From Apostichopus japonicus (lineage: Eukaryota; Echinodermata; Holothuroidea; Aspidochirotida; Stichopodidae), in contig NC_092564.1 in NCBI RefSeq assembly GCF_037975245.1, positions 26,221,484-26,285,483 of the forward strand: 64,000 nucleotides of DNA. Reading direction: 5' to 3'. The position numbers and the translations under genes are program-made. Below the pieces are notes generated by a model, which was not told where the DNA came from, made no database searches, and saw nothing but the letters and a program-made list of their open reading frames with translations. Of the stretch, positions 42,166-53,758 are shown in pieces; the stretch's first letter is position 1, and each line of letters opens with the position of its first letter.

Positions 42166-45100
42166 TTGCTGTGATGTTGTTTGAAAGATAAGTTATTCGA
42201 AACGGGAATTGCTATCACGAACCGATGTGGAGTTAGCAGCGTCTAACCGAAATTGGTTAATTGGAACCGTTCACTGAAGTTGCCTGAAAACTAGAGCTGT
42301 GGATGTGAAAATTGCCCCAATCGTCTTTGTCGTTTATTGATCTACGAATTTATATTTTAATACTTTTCCTCTCTAAGTGAGGGCGATATTTCATACAGCA
42401 ATTTCCTATTTAATGAAATCATTAGAAATTTACGCAGGATATGTAGAATGTTTTTCCGTATCTGATGAGTGTATTTTAAAGTAAATTAAGACTCAAAATA
42501 ATTTTTTATTAAGTGCACTTTATATTAAAGTAAAGTAACTACTAATTTAACATACTTTCTTTAGAGATGCATTGGCACAAATTAATTCATGACACCATTA
42601 ATACAAAATGTATGCGGTGAAAGTGTTGTGAAAACTTTCATAACATGCTACTCCGGTCTTCTACATAATCTGCATACACCATCCTATGGGCAGCCGTCGG
42701 GGAAAAGAAGACAACACTGTGAAAATTAGTTTTCAAACATGCTTTCGGAGGTGGGGGATGTTGAGCCCATTCCATTTTAAAGTAGGTGTCTAGAAGTGCA
42801 TGAGTGTCGTAGTTGATTGCATTTGTCATTTTTCTTCTGTGAATTAAAAAAGATATTGGAGGGGGGGGGGGGGGTGCACAATACATCCCTAAACCAACGA
42901 CCAAATTCCTCAATAAAGGTGAATTTTCAAAACTTTCCAAAAGAAAGAGATTCTGTAGTAAGTTTGTAATAGACAGAAAATGAAATGAAAAAGGCATACT
43001 CACATACACTCAAGAAAGTTACAGTCGACGAAATAATAAGCTTGCCACAGTTGCATTTATGTACAACTACTTTAATTAGTTCCTGCCTCATACGCATGCA
43101 CGTATCTGGCTTTATGTACATTACACAAAATGAAACCCGTTTCAGCTTCTGGGTGCTGTTTTTTCTGCATTATTTAAGGTAGCACACCTTGTGAGGATAC
43201 TCACATCCTAAAATCAGACACAAACTATCCAGTATACTTATTAAAACCACATCTCGAGAGCATGCTGGATGAGGGAGATAAAAATTATTAAACATATTCA
43301 TTTCACGGCAGTGCATTGCATGATGGGAAATATTCGTTTCACATAAAATTTGTTAATCAAAGCGCTTGTTTTTCTGTATTATCTAGACACACACGTAAAT
43401 GGCCCGTGTAAACACTTGGGTGTCTGGGTTTTTATTAAGTTTACTAAATCTAACCTGACACGGGGTGTTGTAAAATTCCGATGTCAAATAATGCACAACA
43501 TTTAAGAAACAGCAAACATTTTGGTTGTATTTTTGTGATATTATACCATGTAATAACCGTGCAGAAAGATGAATGAGGATGGAGGGCCCAAAGCAGTCCA
43601 AAAATGAAAAAAAAATGCCTAATGTAAACCACCTCCATAAATTCTACGATCTTCTTTTTTGCGTCGTTATTATTCTTCGCAAAGAAATCTTTGAAGATAG
43701 TTAAGATAGATACTTTGTGAAAAGAGAAAAAGGAAATTACCATAAACATTATACTAGCATGAAGAAAACCTTCTTAAACATATTTTCCTACCCACCCTGC
43801 AGTTTAGACCAGTAAACCGGTCTTAACTGAAGCCCTGCCTGTAAGACAGCTGATATTTGATGACCTCATTGTAGCTTTTAATACGGTACCTCTTAGTGTA
43901 ATTATCGATCTTAAGAATAAAGTTAATTTTAGAGTAGAAATACACAGGAATTCGGCGTGTCTACATGTACGATGCTTGTTGCAAACTTGACATCAGAGTA
44001 AACTAGGTACTATATAGGCCAAATAAGGTTAAACAATTTTGCCATTAAATTACCGTCATAATCGAATGTAAGGGATATTATTGTTTTGTTTTATATACAT
44101 TTGGGATCATCAAATCGGTTGTTTTTCTTTCGGTTACAAACGCTGGCCACACATACAACACACTACAAGGGGTAGCTCCCTACATAGCGCAGATGCTTTG
44201 TTTATATTTTGACTTCTTATGTATGTTTATTGATCATGGAAGCTCAACTACGGGAAAGTATTGTTGACGCTATTAGGCCGTGGGCCGAAGTAGGAAAAGT
44301 GATCTAAAAATTAACTTTCGTTGCACCGTCCCGGGGTCTACATGAAACCCATTAAAATTGAAATCAGTTGTTCTAAAGCGTCAATGTTGCACATTAATGT
44401 TTTTTAGGCCAAAATGGCGGCAATTTCCCCATACATATCCTGCACAAAATAGAATAGGCCACAAATACCATAAAATTGATCAGGAGAATCTACCTTCATG
44501 TTGAGGTTCCGCCGGCTATTTTGAACATATGAGGAATGATAATTTGTTTAGTGGGGGGGGGGGGGGTGTCTACTTAAAGGTCATAAAGCACCAAGAACAG
44601 AACAGAGGGCGCTGTCCATTTCAGTATATCAGAGCATTGCATTCTGCTATGCGAAAAATTATAATTAAAATTACTACATATATAAATAATAATAAATTAT
44701 ATAGTAATATAAATTACTATATATATATATATATATGTAGATATAGCAGCACTAACTATTCGTTAATTTAAAGTAAAATAAGACATATAGAACAACGACA
44801 TTTCAGATGAATTATAATTAGTACAACTTTTGCGATTGAGCGCTCCTAATCTAGGAAAAGCATGTATCTCCTATGAAACCAGTGAACTTTAAACATTCCT
44901 TACTAAGACAAATTAAAGGCAAAATCTAGCTACCAAGTGATATCAGGTTTAGTAAATGCATTTCTCTGCTCATTCAGTATGGGATTTTTCACGTAATGAT
45001 ATAGACATGATAAAGTAAGGAGATGGAAGCCACGATTTGCTCTGATTACTTACGGAAATGTCGGAGGTTATATTTTCTTCCTGTTGCTTGATAAGTCATT

Positions 45101-45270
45101 CCATCATACCTCTACATCCTCGTCATCTGGCGTTTGGTATCGCACTTTCGTTAACATTGGATTTATTCATTAACGGCATGTGTCTAAATTTTCGAGTAGA
45201 AACGGCTTTGCTCCTCTAGGGGAAAGGGCTTCCCTATTAGTATTACTGAACACATCTATTGTAATTATTA
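42166..45270. other. Central 3.1 kb of the foldback-like element
   Basis: AT-rich with a G run at 42,858-42,875, another at 44,553-44,568 and an AT microsatellite at 44,670-44,740. Open frames up to 123 codons (42,638-43,009 minus; 43,450-43,749 minus) have low-complexity or repeat-like content and match no family I recognise. No transposase motif seen. Confidence 0.45.
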
Positions 45271-47285
45271 AGTGTAGCACTATCTTTGCATTGAGCCGAT
45301 GAGGGCGCTGCGGGAATACGCCTACTGCTGATAGTAGACACACTTCGATTGTCATGAAATGTCATGAAAATGAAAGAATAATGTCCCCTACATTTATTTA
45401 TGATGGTCATTTGATGGCACAAAAATTATTACGGGGTTAAATTGAGCAAATAATTGGGGTTGTCATTTTTACTTTTATCGCTCTTTAGTGTAGTATTTTT
45501 ACATTGAGCTGATGAGGGCGCTGCCGGAATCCGCCTGCTGCTGATAGTAGACCCGCTTCAATTGTCATGAAACGTCATGAAAATGAAAGAATTGTGTCTC
45601 TTACATTCTTTCATGGGGGTCATTTGATGGCACAAAAATTATCACGGGCCGGCTTAAATTGATCAAATAATTGGGGTGGCCATTATTGCTGTTTTCGCTC
45701 TTTAGTGTAGTATTTACATGGATTGGATAGGGCGCTGCCGGAATCCGCCTCCTGCTGATAGTAGACCCCCTTCGATTGTCATGAAAAGTCATGAAAACGA
45801 AAGAATAAAGTCCTTTACATTCATTTATGATGGTCATTTGATGGCACAAAAATTATCATGGGGTTAAATTGAGCAATTAATGGGGGTTGTCATTTTTGCT
45901 GTTTTCGCTGTTAGTGTATTATTTCTGCAACTAGCCGATGAGGGCGCTGCCGGAATCCGCCTGCTGCTGATAGTAGACCCCCTTCGATTGTCATGAAAAG
46001 TCATGAAAACGAAAGACTAATGTCCTTTACATTCATTTATGATGGTCATTTGATGGCACAAAAATTATCACGGGGTTAAATTGAGCAATTAATGGGGGTT
46101 GTCATTTTTGCTGTTTTCGCTGTTTAGTGTAGTATTTTTGCAACTAGCCGATGAGGGCGCTGCCGGAATCCGCCTGCTGCTGATAGTAGACCCCCTTCGA
46201 TTGTCATGAAAAGTCATGAAAACGAAAGACTAATGTCCTTTACATTCATTTATGATGGTCATTTGATGGCACAAAAATTATCACGGGGTTAAATTGAGCA
46301 ATTAATGGGGGTTGTCATTTTTGCTGTTTTCGCTGTTTAGTGTAGTATTTCTGCAACTAGCCGATGAGGGCGCTGCCGGAATCCGCCTGCTGCTGATAGT
46401 AGACCCCCTTCGATTGTCATGAAAAGTCATGAAAACGAAAGAATAATGTCCTTTACATTCATTTATGATGGTCATTTGATGGCACAAAAATTATCACGGG
46501 GTTAAATTGAGCAATTAATGGGGGTTGTCATTTTTTGCTGTTTTCGCTGTTCAGTGTTGTATTTATGCAACTAGCCGATGAGAGCGCTGCCGGAATCCGC
46601 CTGCTGCTGATAGTAGACCCCCTTCGATTGTCATGAAAAGTCATGAAAACGAAAGAATAATGTCCTTTACATTCATTTATGATGGTCATTTGATGGCACA
46701 AAAATTATCACGGGGTTAAATTGAGCAATTAATGGGGGTTGTCATTTTTTGCTGTTTTCGCTGTTCAGTGTTGTATTTATGCAACTAGCCGATGAGAGCG
46801 CTGCCGGAATCCGCCTGCTGCTGATAGTAGACCCCCTTCGATTGTCATGAAAAGTCATGAAAACGAAAGAATAATGTCCTTTACATTCATTTATGATGGT
46901 CATTTGATGGCACAAAAATTATCACGGGGTTAAATTGAGCAATTAATGGGGGTTGTCATTTTAGCTGTTTTCGCTGTTTAGTGTAGTATTTTTGCAACTA
47001 GCCGATGAGGGCGCTGCCGGAATCCTCCTGATGCTGATAGTAGACCCACTTCGATATTCATGAAGGGTCATGAACACGAAAGAATAATGGCCCTTACATT
47101 CATTTAAGATTGTCATTTGGTGGCACAAAAATTATGAAATTGAGCAATTTAACGTGGTTGTCATTTTTGCTATTGTTAAATATAGTCCTACTTTTGCATT
47201 GAGCGGATCAGGGGCTTACGGAACTTCTGCCTGCCGCTGGTAGTAGACCCACTTCGATTGTCATGAAATGTCAACAAAACTAAAG
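45271..47285 (-). repeat. 213-bp satellite array, right arm, inverted
   Basis: About 9.5 monomers in reverse orientation to the left arm. The landmark gccgatgagggcgctgcc lies at 45,934, 46,147, 46,360, 46,574, 46,788 and 47,001 (period 213-214), and these monomers are near identical, while the outer ones (45.3-45.7 and 47.0-47.3 kb) are diverged. Confidence 0.92.
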
Positions 47286-47799
47286 AAAAATGTGCCTTAC
47301 ATACATTTATTTAGACAAAAATTGTGACATTGTATATTCACTTAGCAATTATTGGAAGTCCACAGTTTTTGCTGTTCTGCTTGATTCGGGTAGTATTAAG
47401 GTTTGTATTGAATCATTCGTGAAAAAGTCCCCTCCCCACCCCTTCTCCACCTTGTCAATCCTGTGTACGCCAGTATTGAGAATTTTAATTTGAATTGTTT
47501 GGACAATCAACGCACTTGCATAAATAGAAAACACGTTAACGTGGACTCTTCCAAGTGTTACTGTATACTATCCTATATTACCCACTTTGCCTTCATCATT
47601 CACATGGTTTGTCACGTTACTGCCAGGTGACCGCATTATACCTACTTTAGAGTATAATTTGCTGTTTGCTAGCTCTGTCGGCCAGGTTCAGTCCGGTACT
47701 GTGCTCGTGTTTATTTTTAATTATTCGCGCGCCTTGTCAGGTGACTACACGTGATGTATCTGCACATGTCAATCATCACCGAAATCGGGATTTGGAATA
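47286..47799. other. Right-arm unique sequence
   Basis: No match with the left-arm unique part, no gene recognised. Confidence 0.4.
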
Positions 47800-48144
47800 T
47801 GTTAATGAGCTAAATCGATGATATGTCGATTTAAATAGGTATATGTCAATTTGAGTTGCTAGAAACTGGTGTAAGTCCACGGAAATTGACATATACCAAT
47901 TTACATCCACATATCATCGATTTAAACTGGTATATGTCGATTTAAATTGACATATACCAATTTATTTTACTTATCATCGATTTAAATTGATATATGTCGA
48001 TTTAAATCGATGATATGTCGAATTATACTAGTATATGCCGATTTAAATGGGAAGAAGTCAATTTAAGCTGCTGGAAATTGGTATATGTCGATTTAAATCG
48101 GTAAATGTTGATTCCCCACGATTTGAGACTCATGGCCCGCCACA
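47800..48144 (-). repeat. Right outer inverted repeat of the foldback-like element
   Basis: Repeats of tatatgtcgatttaaat(c/t) and tcgatgatatgtcga, the inverse of 36,593-36,800, but longer (about 345 bp), ending in gtggggaatc inverted and the ggcgggccat terminus inverted. Confidence 0.75.
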
Positions 48145-48189
48145 CGCTTATGCAAGGCCCAAGATTCCATGTTGGGCAGGAGGAAATTT

Positions 48190-48745
48190 CCGGTCTTGGA
48201 TTGTTATCCGTAGCGAGTAGAGCAAACTTCACTAGGTTATACCATGCACCCAAAATCTATAACAACTGTAGTTCTCCCTACCTCACCACCAATTTCATCA
48301 AAACCTGTGTTATTCATAATCAGGGTACTCGATCAAGACATCACATTTTCTATGTTATCGAATCTTAGGGTGGTGTTAGCTCTACTTTCTACTTCACGGC
48401 AATTCAGGATTGGAATGCTCTTCTAAATCATATAAATCCATCAAGCGATCTAGTCTTTTTAAAGCTAAGTTAAGGAAGCATCTCATGTATAGAAATGGGG
48501 TGTGGGGGAGGGGAGGCACTTTTCAGAAATATGTGCAATATGTGCGTTTTTAGAGCTTTATTCATTGGTTTTATTGGAATTTACCATTGAAGTGCAATTT
48601 TTTGTCTCTGGGGCCCCGACGTTCTGTCAGCCCGATGGGTTTAGCTCCTGTTAATTACTCTTTTTCTTCTTTTCAATCTGTTCCATTCTATTATGTCTTC
48701 TCTGTTATATTTTGTATTTTGAACAATCTGAGTGCGAATAAAACA
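48190..48745 (+). mobile_element. LINE 3' remnant
   Basis: The plus strand reads, with a frameshift near 48,365: LGLLSVASRANFTRLYHAPK, IYNNCSSPYLTTNF, HNQGTRSRHHIF, then STFYFTAIQDWNALLNHINP and FKAKLRKHLMYRNG. This is the usual C-terminal tail of non-LTR retrotransposon polyproteins (LGWL.V..R...L......Y....R....WN.LP......FK..L..). It is followed by about 250 bp of 3' UTR ending aataaaacaaacaaacaaa (48,736-48,755). The rest of the element is absent, the normal 5' truncation. Confidence 0.7.
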
Positions 48746-48755
48746 AACAAACAAA

Positions 48756-49101
48756 TAACGTTTCTGTATAGGCTATATAAAGTAGAGATAGCCGTTCGAT
48801 GGACATATTTCACAAGACCATGGGGTCTTTAAATGCCTTCCGTAAAAGGAGCTTCTGGTGGCTGAAATGATGACTGAAGTTGATTGCCAACTTCACTTAC
48901 CAGTATATCCTTTTTAATTATGCAGCAGCATTGTTTACGGCACTTCTTTATATTTAATAAATGTGTGTGTAGCCTTAGTTTATACGATATCGTAATAAGT
49001 ACAAATACGAATCAGCCATGAAGCACCCATCGGCATCATTGGTTGCACAATTTGGCCCCGCAAGCACGGTTAGACTTGCATTTGAGGAGAATACAAGGGA
49101 A
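48756..49101. other. Stretch without recognised features
   Basis: No gene or bounded element seen. Confidence 0.4.
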
Positions 49102-49325
49102 AGAAGACAAGACTCGCCCAAAACCGCGTGCCGCCCTCTAAAAAGAGTTAACTTTCCTGCGAGTGATTTTTTCTCTCGCTACACAGCTATGCAGACAGTA
49201 AGGAAATGTGACCCTTGTTATCTTTAGCTGGATCTGAGATTTCCATCGCTGCTTATGTACACTGTGCTGTGGATATTGACCGCAGACTGTTTGTATTGAC
49301 TGCACACTCGTGCCTAATTTGTGGG
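49102..49325. mobile_element. Diverged relative of the TTAA-flanked MITE
   Basis: Shares gactcgcc..aaccgc, atgcagacagtaa.gaaa, cttgttatctttagctg, acactgtgctgtg and tattgaccgcag with 12,030-12,255 in the same order. Ends are eroded and no TTAA pair is visible. Confidence 0.7.
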
Positions 49326-49503
49326 AACTTAAAGTGACTCCTAAATAGGAACTCAAAATGACACTACCTATATCATCAGGGACTCGACGTGACTCGGACT
49401 CACGATGCGGACTCGCTGAGTCGTGCTCAGTGAAAGACTAGCCTGGCCCCGACATGAGAAATACTCGACTCTAGTCTTGGTATAAAAAATGGCATTTTTT
49501 GAG

Positions 49504-50283
49504 TCGTTCACCAAGGGCGGCGGAAGCACTTTTAATCTGGGGGGGGGGGGGGCACCAACGTCGAAGGGCACTTTGCAGAAATTCGATTGGACTGATGCAG
49601 CCTGATATTTAGTACCCTTTATAACTCTTATTGTATTATCTTATTTGCGTATACACATCACTCCATCAACACCACCCCCCCCCCCCCCTCAAGTAAACAA
49701 TGCATACTAGCACTGCAATATCTAATGTGCAAATTGGGAAATTGGAAAATCATTATAAAGTCCAAGTCCCTGCACACGCGATCGATACATGCATGAAAGC
49801 AAATGAAATATGTGAAAATACTGAAAGAAAAATAATTTTCTATGTGTTTTTCAATGGTTAAACTGATATTATTATGATGATTATTATTGTAACGACTTTG
49901 CCAATAATTCTAGCCAATTTGGAAGGGTTATAACACGGCAAATGATTGTATGTTATTGGCATGCGATGTAATAACCGGTGCATGCCTATATGATATGCAC
50001 ATTGACATGTTGAACGCGCGCGTAGCGCGCGAAAAATTTTGCTAATATTTTTCGGGCAAGTCGTTACAGCCCCCCCCCCCAAATCAAATTGGGCTCCTAT
50101 GCCTGTGGTAGTAAACATTTAAAACTTCCCGAAATATTTAATTCGACGTGGGTTTCGCTTTGTAAACTCTTTATTTATTTAGAAATTTTTATGTAGAAAA
50201 AGGGCACATTTTTAACCTGAGGAAAAGTGGGGGGCACGTGCCCCCTGTGCCCCCCCCCCGGTTCCGCCGCCCTTGTCGTTCAC
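49504..50283. mobile_element. hAT-type element, 764 bp, with 8-bp target duplication
   Basis: 49,512-50,275: CAAGGGCGGCGGAAGC at left, GGTTCCGCCGCCCTTG at right, with poly-G and poly-C runs just inside. Flanked on both sides by tcgttcac (49,504-49,511 and 50,276-50,283), a perfect 8-bp duplication. Contains tgtagaaaaagggcacattt shared with 18,350. No transposase. Confidence 0.88.
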
Positions 50284-50719
50284 CATTCTTTTTGATACTT
50301 AGCTGTTGAAGAAAATAAACTACTGATTATCTAAAAATCTGGAGGATTGAAGGGGATTTAAGGTATTTTAGAAAATCTTGAGTGAAACAAAAGATTCCGC
50401 AGGGACAGCTGACAGATGCATAGGGGAGCCAGGCTATGATAAACTTTGAGCTGTTCTAGCTCAAACTCTAAACGGTCATGGTGGCAAAAGTTGAATGTTT
50501 TTTGATAGCCCAAGCCATTAGCTATCATATGGTGGGCAGGACATGTCAGTTGAAAACTTTAATCTATGCTCTATTGGCCTTGGAAAGTGAAGAGTTGAGT
50601 GTGTAAGTCAATGGGAGCAATTAATTGTGGTGCGGGACCTGTAATCAAGAAACGAAATTTTGGAATACCGAGACGAGGTTTGAGACTGTAGTAAGAATCA
50701 CACAATCATATGAATCAAA

Positions 50720-50815
50720 TGCTTCGAATGTCATACATACTAGGCATGATGAGACACAACACAGCTTACACAGTAAATGACGTTTGTTTGACTCATTATA
50801 GTCAAATACAGAGCA
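50720..50815. repeat. Dispersed repeat shared with 56,140-56,226
   Basis: catgatgagacacaacacag, cttacacagt and tgactcatt occur in the same order at both places. Function unknown. Confidence 0.6.
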
Positions 50816-51327
50816 CATGTTTAGGAGCCTAGCGCCACCAAAAAATTGGCTGCGCATGCCAGTCGAAAAGAGTAGTTCAGACTCTCTGGTCATAGAGGCA
50901 AGATTCACGCAAGTCACCTAGCTGGTTTCTGGTATATCTTTGACTGACCGATCCTGCACGTATAATCCCGGGTTCTTTTGCGAAATCAAGGGAGATATGG
51001 CACGGAATCGTAGGCCACCAATTATCAGTTGTAAAACTGGTAATAATGGAGGTGAGTAATTATGCCTACTCAGTGAAACATTTCTATGCGGTTCTTTCTC
51101 ATATTTAATCTATGTATGTTGATACGTCATTTGTTACGTTTGGCTTATCATTTAAATTTCCTTCTATATATGAATCAGTCAGCTCCTGCAGCTATTGTTC
51201 TTATGCCCATTATGCAGCACTCGCATCTGTATCGGCGGCGGGATCGCGGTAAACAATGTTATATAAATGTATACATTATTAGGGAGCGTTATCATGTAGC
51301 GTATGTCTTTATTTGATATAGATCTAC
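50816..51327. other. Stretch without recognised features
   Basis: No gene recognised on either strand. Confidence 0.4.
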
Positions 51328-51722
51328 TATAGAAACAGGCGCGGTGGTACGTGAAAATTATTAAGGGGGGGGGGGCGCTAAGCGGAGCGCCACCATCGGT
51401 TGGCGCGGAGCGTACAAGAAAATTGTGGATTTTTCAAACCCCCAGATGGCCGGAAACGGCACTTCCCGAGTGTTTTATGCTGCGAATACCTAGCCCTAAA
51501 ATATGGGTCTCAAGCCTGCAATTTCTCAGATTGCACGTAAAAATCTGTAAAAACATTGTAATTTGTATATTCGATGGTGTTTTTGAGTGTAGTAAATTAC
51601 TACTTGCAATTAAATGCAATAATTAAATAAATTTCATAAGAAAAAACAGAAAGCATTTCTTAATGTCAACAAATGGGTAACAAGTCCCCCCCCCCCCCGG
51701 TTCCGCCGCCACTGTATAGAAA
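51328..51722. mobile_element. hAT-type MITE with perfect 8-bp target duplication
   Basis: 51,336-51,714 (379 bp): left CAGGCGCGGTGG, right GGTTCCGCCGCCACTG, with poly-G at 51,363-51,374 and poly-C at 51,686-51,698. Flanks tatagaaa at 51,328-51,335 and 51,715-51,722. Internal cagatggccggaaacggc shared with 18,270. Confidence 0.88.
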
Positions 51723-52255
51723 TACAATAGAGGGTTGTCAAGATTTGGCGGGGTTGAAACATTAATGTATAGCTGGCTACTTTATTCAACATCATAACGT
51801 TTACAAGGTGAGGTTATGTATACTGATATATTCGGCATTTTGCTTGTCTGTTTATAATGAGCAATGGGTATCAACAGTTAGTGGGTCTATTTACTGTGGA
51901 TGGATTCTCAAACTCTTCTGGTTTTGCCGTCGGTAAATTTTAACATTTCAGAGTAGCCGTACAGTATCCAAGTTTTTTGGCCCAATTTATGACATGTTAT
52001 CTTGGAAACTGGATTTTGGAAGTTCAGTTCCAAAAGCATAATCTCGACGTTGCGTAAGGTTCATTCGAATCTCATAACAGGAAATTGTTAATTACAATCG
52101 AATTACTTTTACGTAAATTACCCCATTAACCAGGATGCAAAAAAACGTATTGTGGTTTCGATGATGTAACATTCATGAGCAGTTTTCTTTATGAATTTGA
52201 TGTAATGTATGGTAAGGGTGTACAACATACTTGATCTCAGTAATACAGTGAAAAT
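51723..52255. other. Stretch without recognised features
   Basis: AT-rich, nothing recognised. Confidence 0.4.
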
Positions 52256-52900
52256 CAGTGTGATATGACAAACAATAAATTCACAATAACACATGCTATC
52301 CTGAAATGACCATTGACCTCACCAACAGGCTTCTTGTACTAAATGTGATAGATACATCAACATACTAAATATGATATCTGTCCTTGTTGAAATATTGTGT
52401 AATACATGGTTTTCACAATTTGACCCCTGGTGAACTCAAACGACCATAGACCTCCGTCCACAACATTAGGCTTCTTGTTCTTCATGTGGTACAATTACAT
52501 ACCTAATATGCGATCTGTACAAGGTTCCCTTGCGATATTGCCATCCGTGTCCAAGCTTCCCTTGCGATATTGCAATCTGTCCAAGATTATGTTTAGGAAG
52601 TTGTGTTAGTGTAGATATACAAGTAAGAGGGGAGTGAAGTAAATATTTGGCGTTTGTTGACTTCAAATGACCTATAACCTCTAGGCTCCACCATAAGCAA
52701 TAAATTTTATATGATACACAAACCAAATATGAGATATATCCAATGTTTCCTTCTTGCAATACCATGTTTAGAAGGCTTGCACAATTTGACCTGTTGGCCC
52801 CAAATGACCTTTGACCTCACCAAAATCAACTGGCTTCTTGTACTCAATGTTATACACCTTCATACCATGTATGAGAGCTGCCCAAGCTTCCAACATTGAG
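52256..52900. repeat. Degenerate dispersed repeat with DR1 motif
   Basis: Loose ~150-bp units with gacct..gacctcacca, ggcttcttgtact and tgatatctgtcc blocks. At 52,805-52,817 a perfect TGACCTTTGACCT, the complement of the direct repeat AGGTCA with 1-bp spacing. A related run is at 56,930-57,830. Confidence 0.65.
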
Positions 52901-53473
52901 ATATCATGTTAATAAGCTGGGCGTCACAAACGCACATACACATGCACACCATCATGAATGCACGATTGTCATCGAAACCAAACAGCATAGGCTGCTTCCC
53001 TGTTTCTTTGTACATGGTTACATATTCATGAAGTGGGAGTGGTTATGCCAAACATTAGTAAACAAATGTGATGTACTTAAGTGATGCATGTTTCTAAATA
53101 AAACATATTATTGATTATTTCTGCAGTGAAAAATTCTCTGTTTATTGTTTGTTTAGTTTTGTTGCTGTTGAATAAATTAAAACAAAGGATTACACTACAT
53201 ACAGTAGTATTTGTTCATGCCAAACTTTCAATGTTAATAGCTGAGGGATGAATTGTTAATTATAATTGCATTATCCAGCCTGTAGTGTGCGCAAAGGGGG
53301 CGGACATACCCCACCTCCGATTTTTGCATTCAGCCTGGCAAGAATAAACCACTACTATGAATGTAGCTCATCCCCAACCCCCCCCCCCCCCCGCCCGACT
53401 CTTTTGACCAATCATGCATATAATAGTTGTCTGTGCACTGCATGTGCTAGAAAACTTAAGTCAAGGGAAATGT
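52901..53473. other. Stretch without recognised genes
   Basis: Contains a poly-C run at 53,379-53,395 and a short CA-rich block at 52,930-52,950. A cagcctgtagtgtgcgcaaa ... gggcggac start near 53,277 could be an eroded hAT-type end but no partner is clear. Confidence 0.35.
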
Positions 53474-53520
53474 ATGCCATTCTCAGCCTTTTGGCTAAGT
53501 TCATGTGTAGCTTTATGTTC
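53474..53520 (+). ncRNA. U2 snRNA-like 5' fragment (pseudogene)
   Basis: The stretch ttctcagccttttggctaag (53,480-53,499), then ttcatgtgtag and tgttc, follows the conserved start of U2 snRNA (TTCTCGGCCTTTTGGCTAAG, then ATCAAGTGTAG), including the branch-point pairing region GTGTAG, with a few changes. After about 53,520 similarity stops and no Sm site or stem II is seen, so this is a fragment, not a functional U2 gene. It could be the head of a U2-derived SINE. Confidence 0.6.
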
Positions 53521-53758
53521 CCCTTGTAGGGGAACCACGATACACACCTTATCATGATCACACAGTCACAGTCTCGATGCAAGGTGACTGCGGTTGAAAG
53601 CGGATCAGTCGGTTCGTTGGACTGTTGGATTCTACTATGGCGTGTATCCTCAATCACTGCAGCGGCCATATTACTTTATCTGCCATTATTCAAAATAACT
53701 CTTATAAACCGGTTTCTCCCCAAATACAGCCGAAGATTCACCGAGATTGACATTAACA

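Larger units (their letters stand above)
36593..48144. mobile_element. Giant foldback-like element with satellite arms
   Basis: The two ends are inverted: tggcgggccatcagtctcaa at 36,596 pairs with the reverse of 48,122-48,142 (ttgagactcatggcccgcca), followed on both sides by gtggggaatc and then arrays of cgacatataccaatttaaat / tcgatgat motifs. Inside lie inverted arrays of a ~213-bp satellite (37,664-42,165 plus; 45,271-47,285 minus) around a 3.1-kb centre with no recognised transposase. The plan resembles foldback transposons (FB of Drosophila, TU of sea urchin), whose long inverted ends are built of tandem repeats. No clear target duplication is visible at the ends (ggagta / cacgct), so the exact limits are uncertain. 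The alternative is an inverted segmental duplication of a satellite block. Confidence 0.6.

Noticed and set aside
42638-43009. 123-codon minus frame in the centre of the foldback-like element as a transposase
   Set aside because: Contains a proline run from the poly-G tract and no catalytic motif.
53747-53758. Longer start for the Ig gene
   Set aside because: The extra codons begin with TTG, not ATG; the ATG at 53,759 has a strong context and a proper signal peptide.
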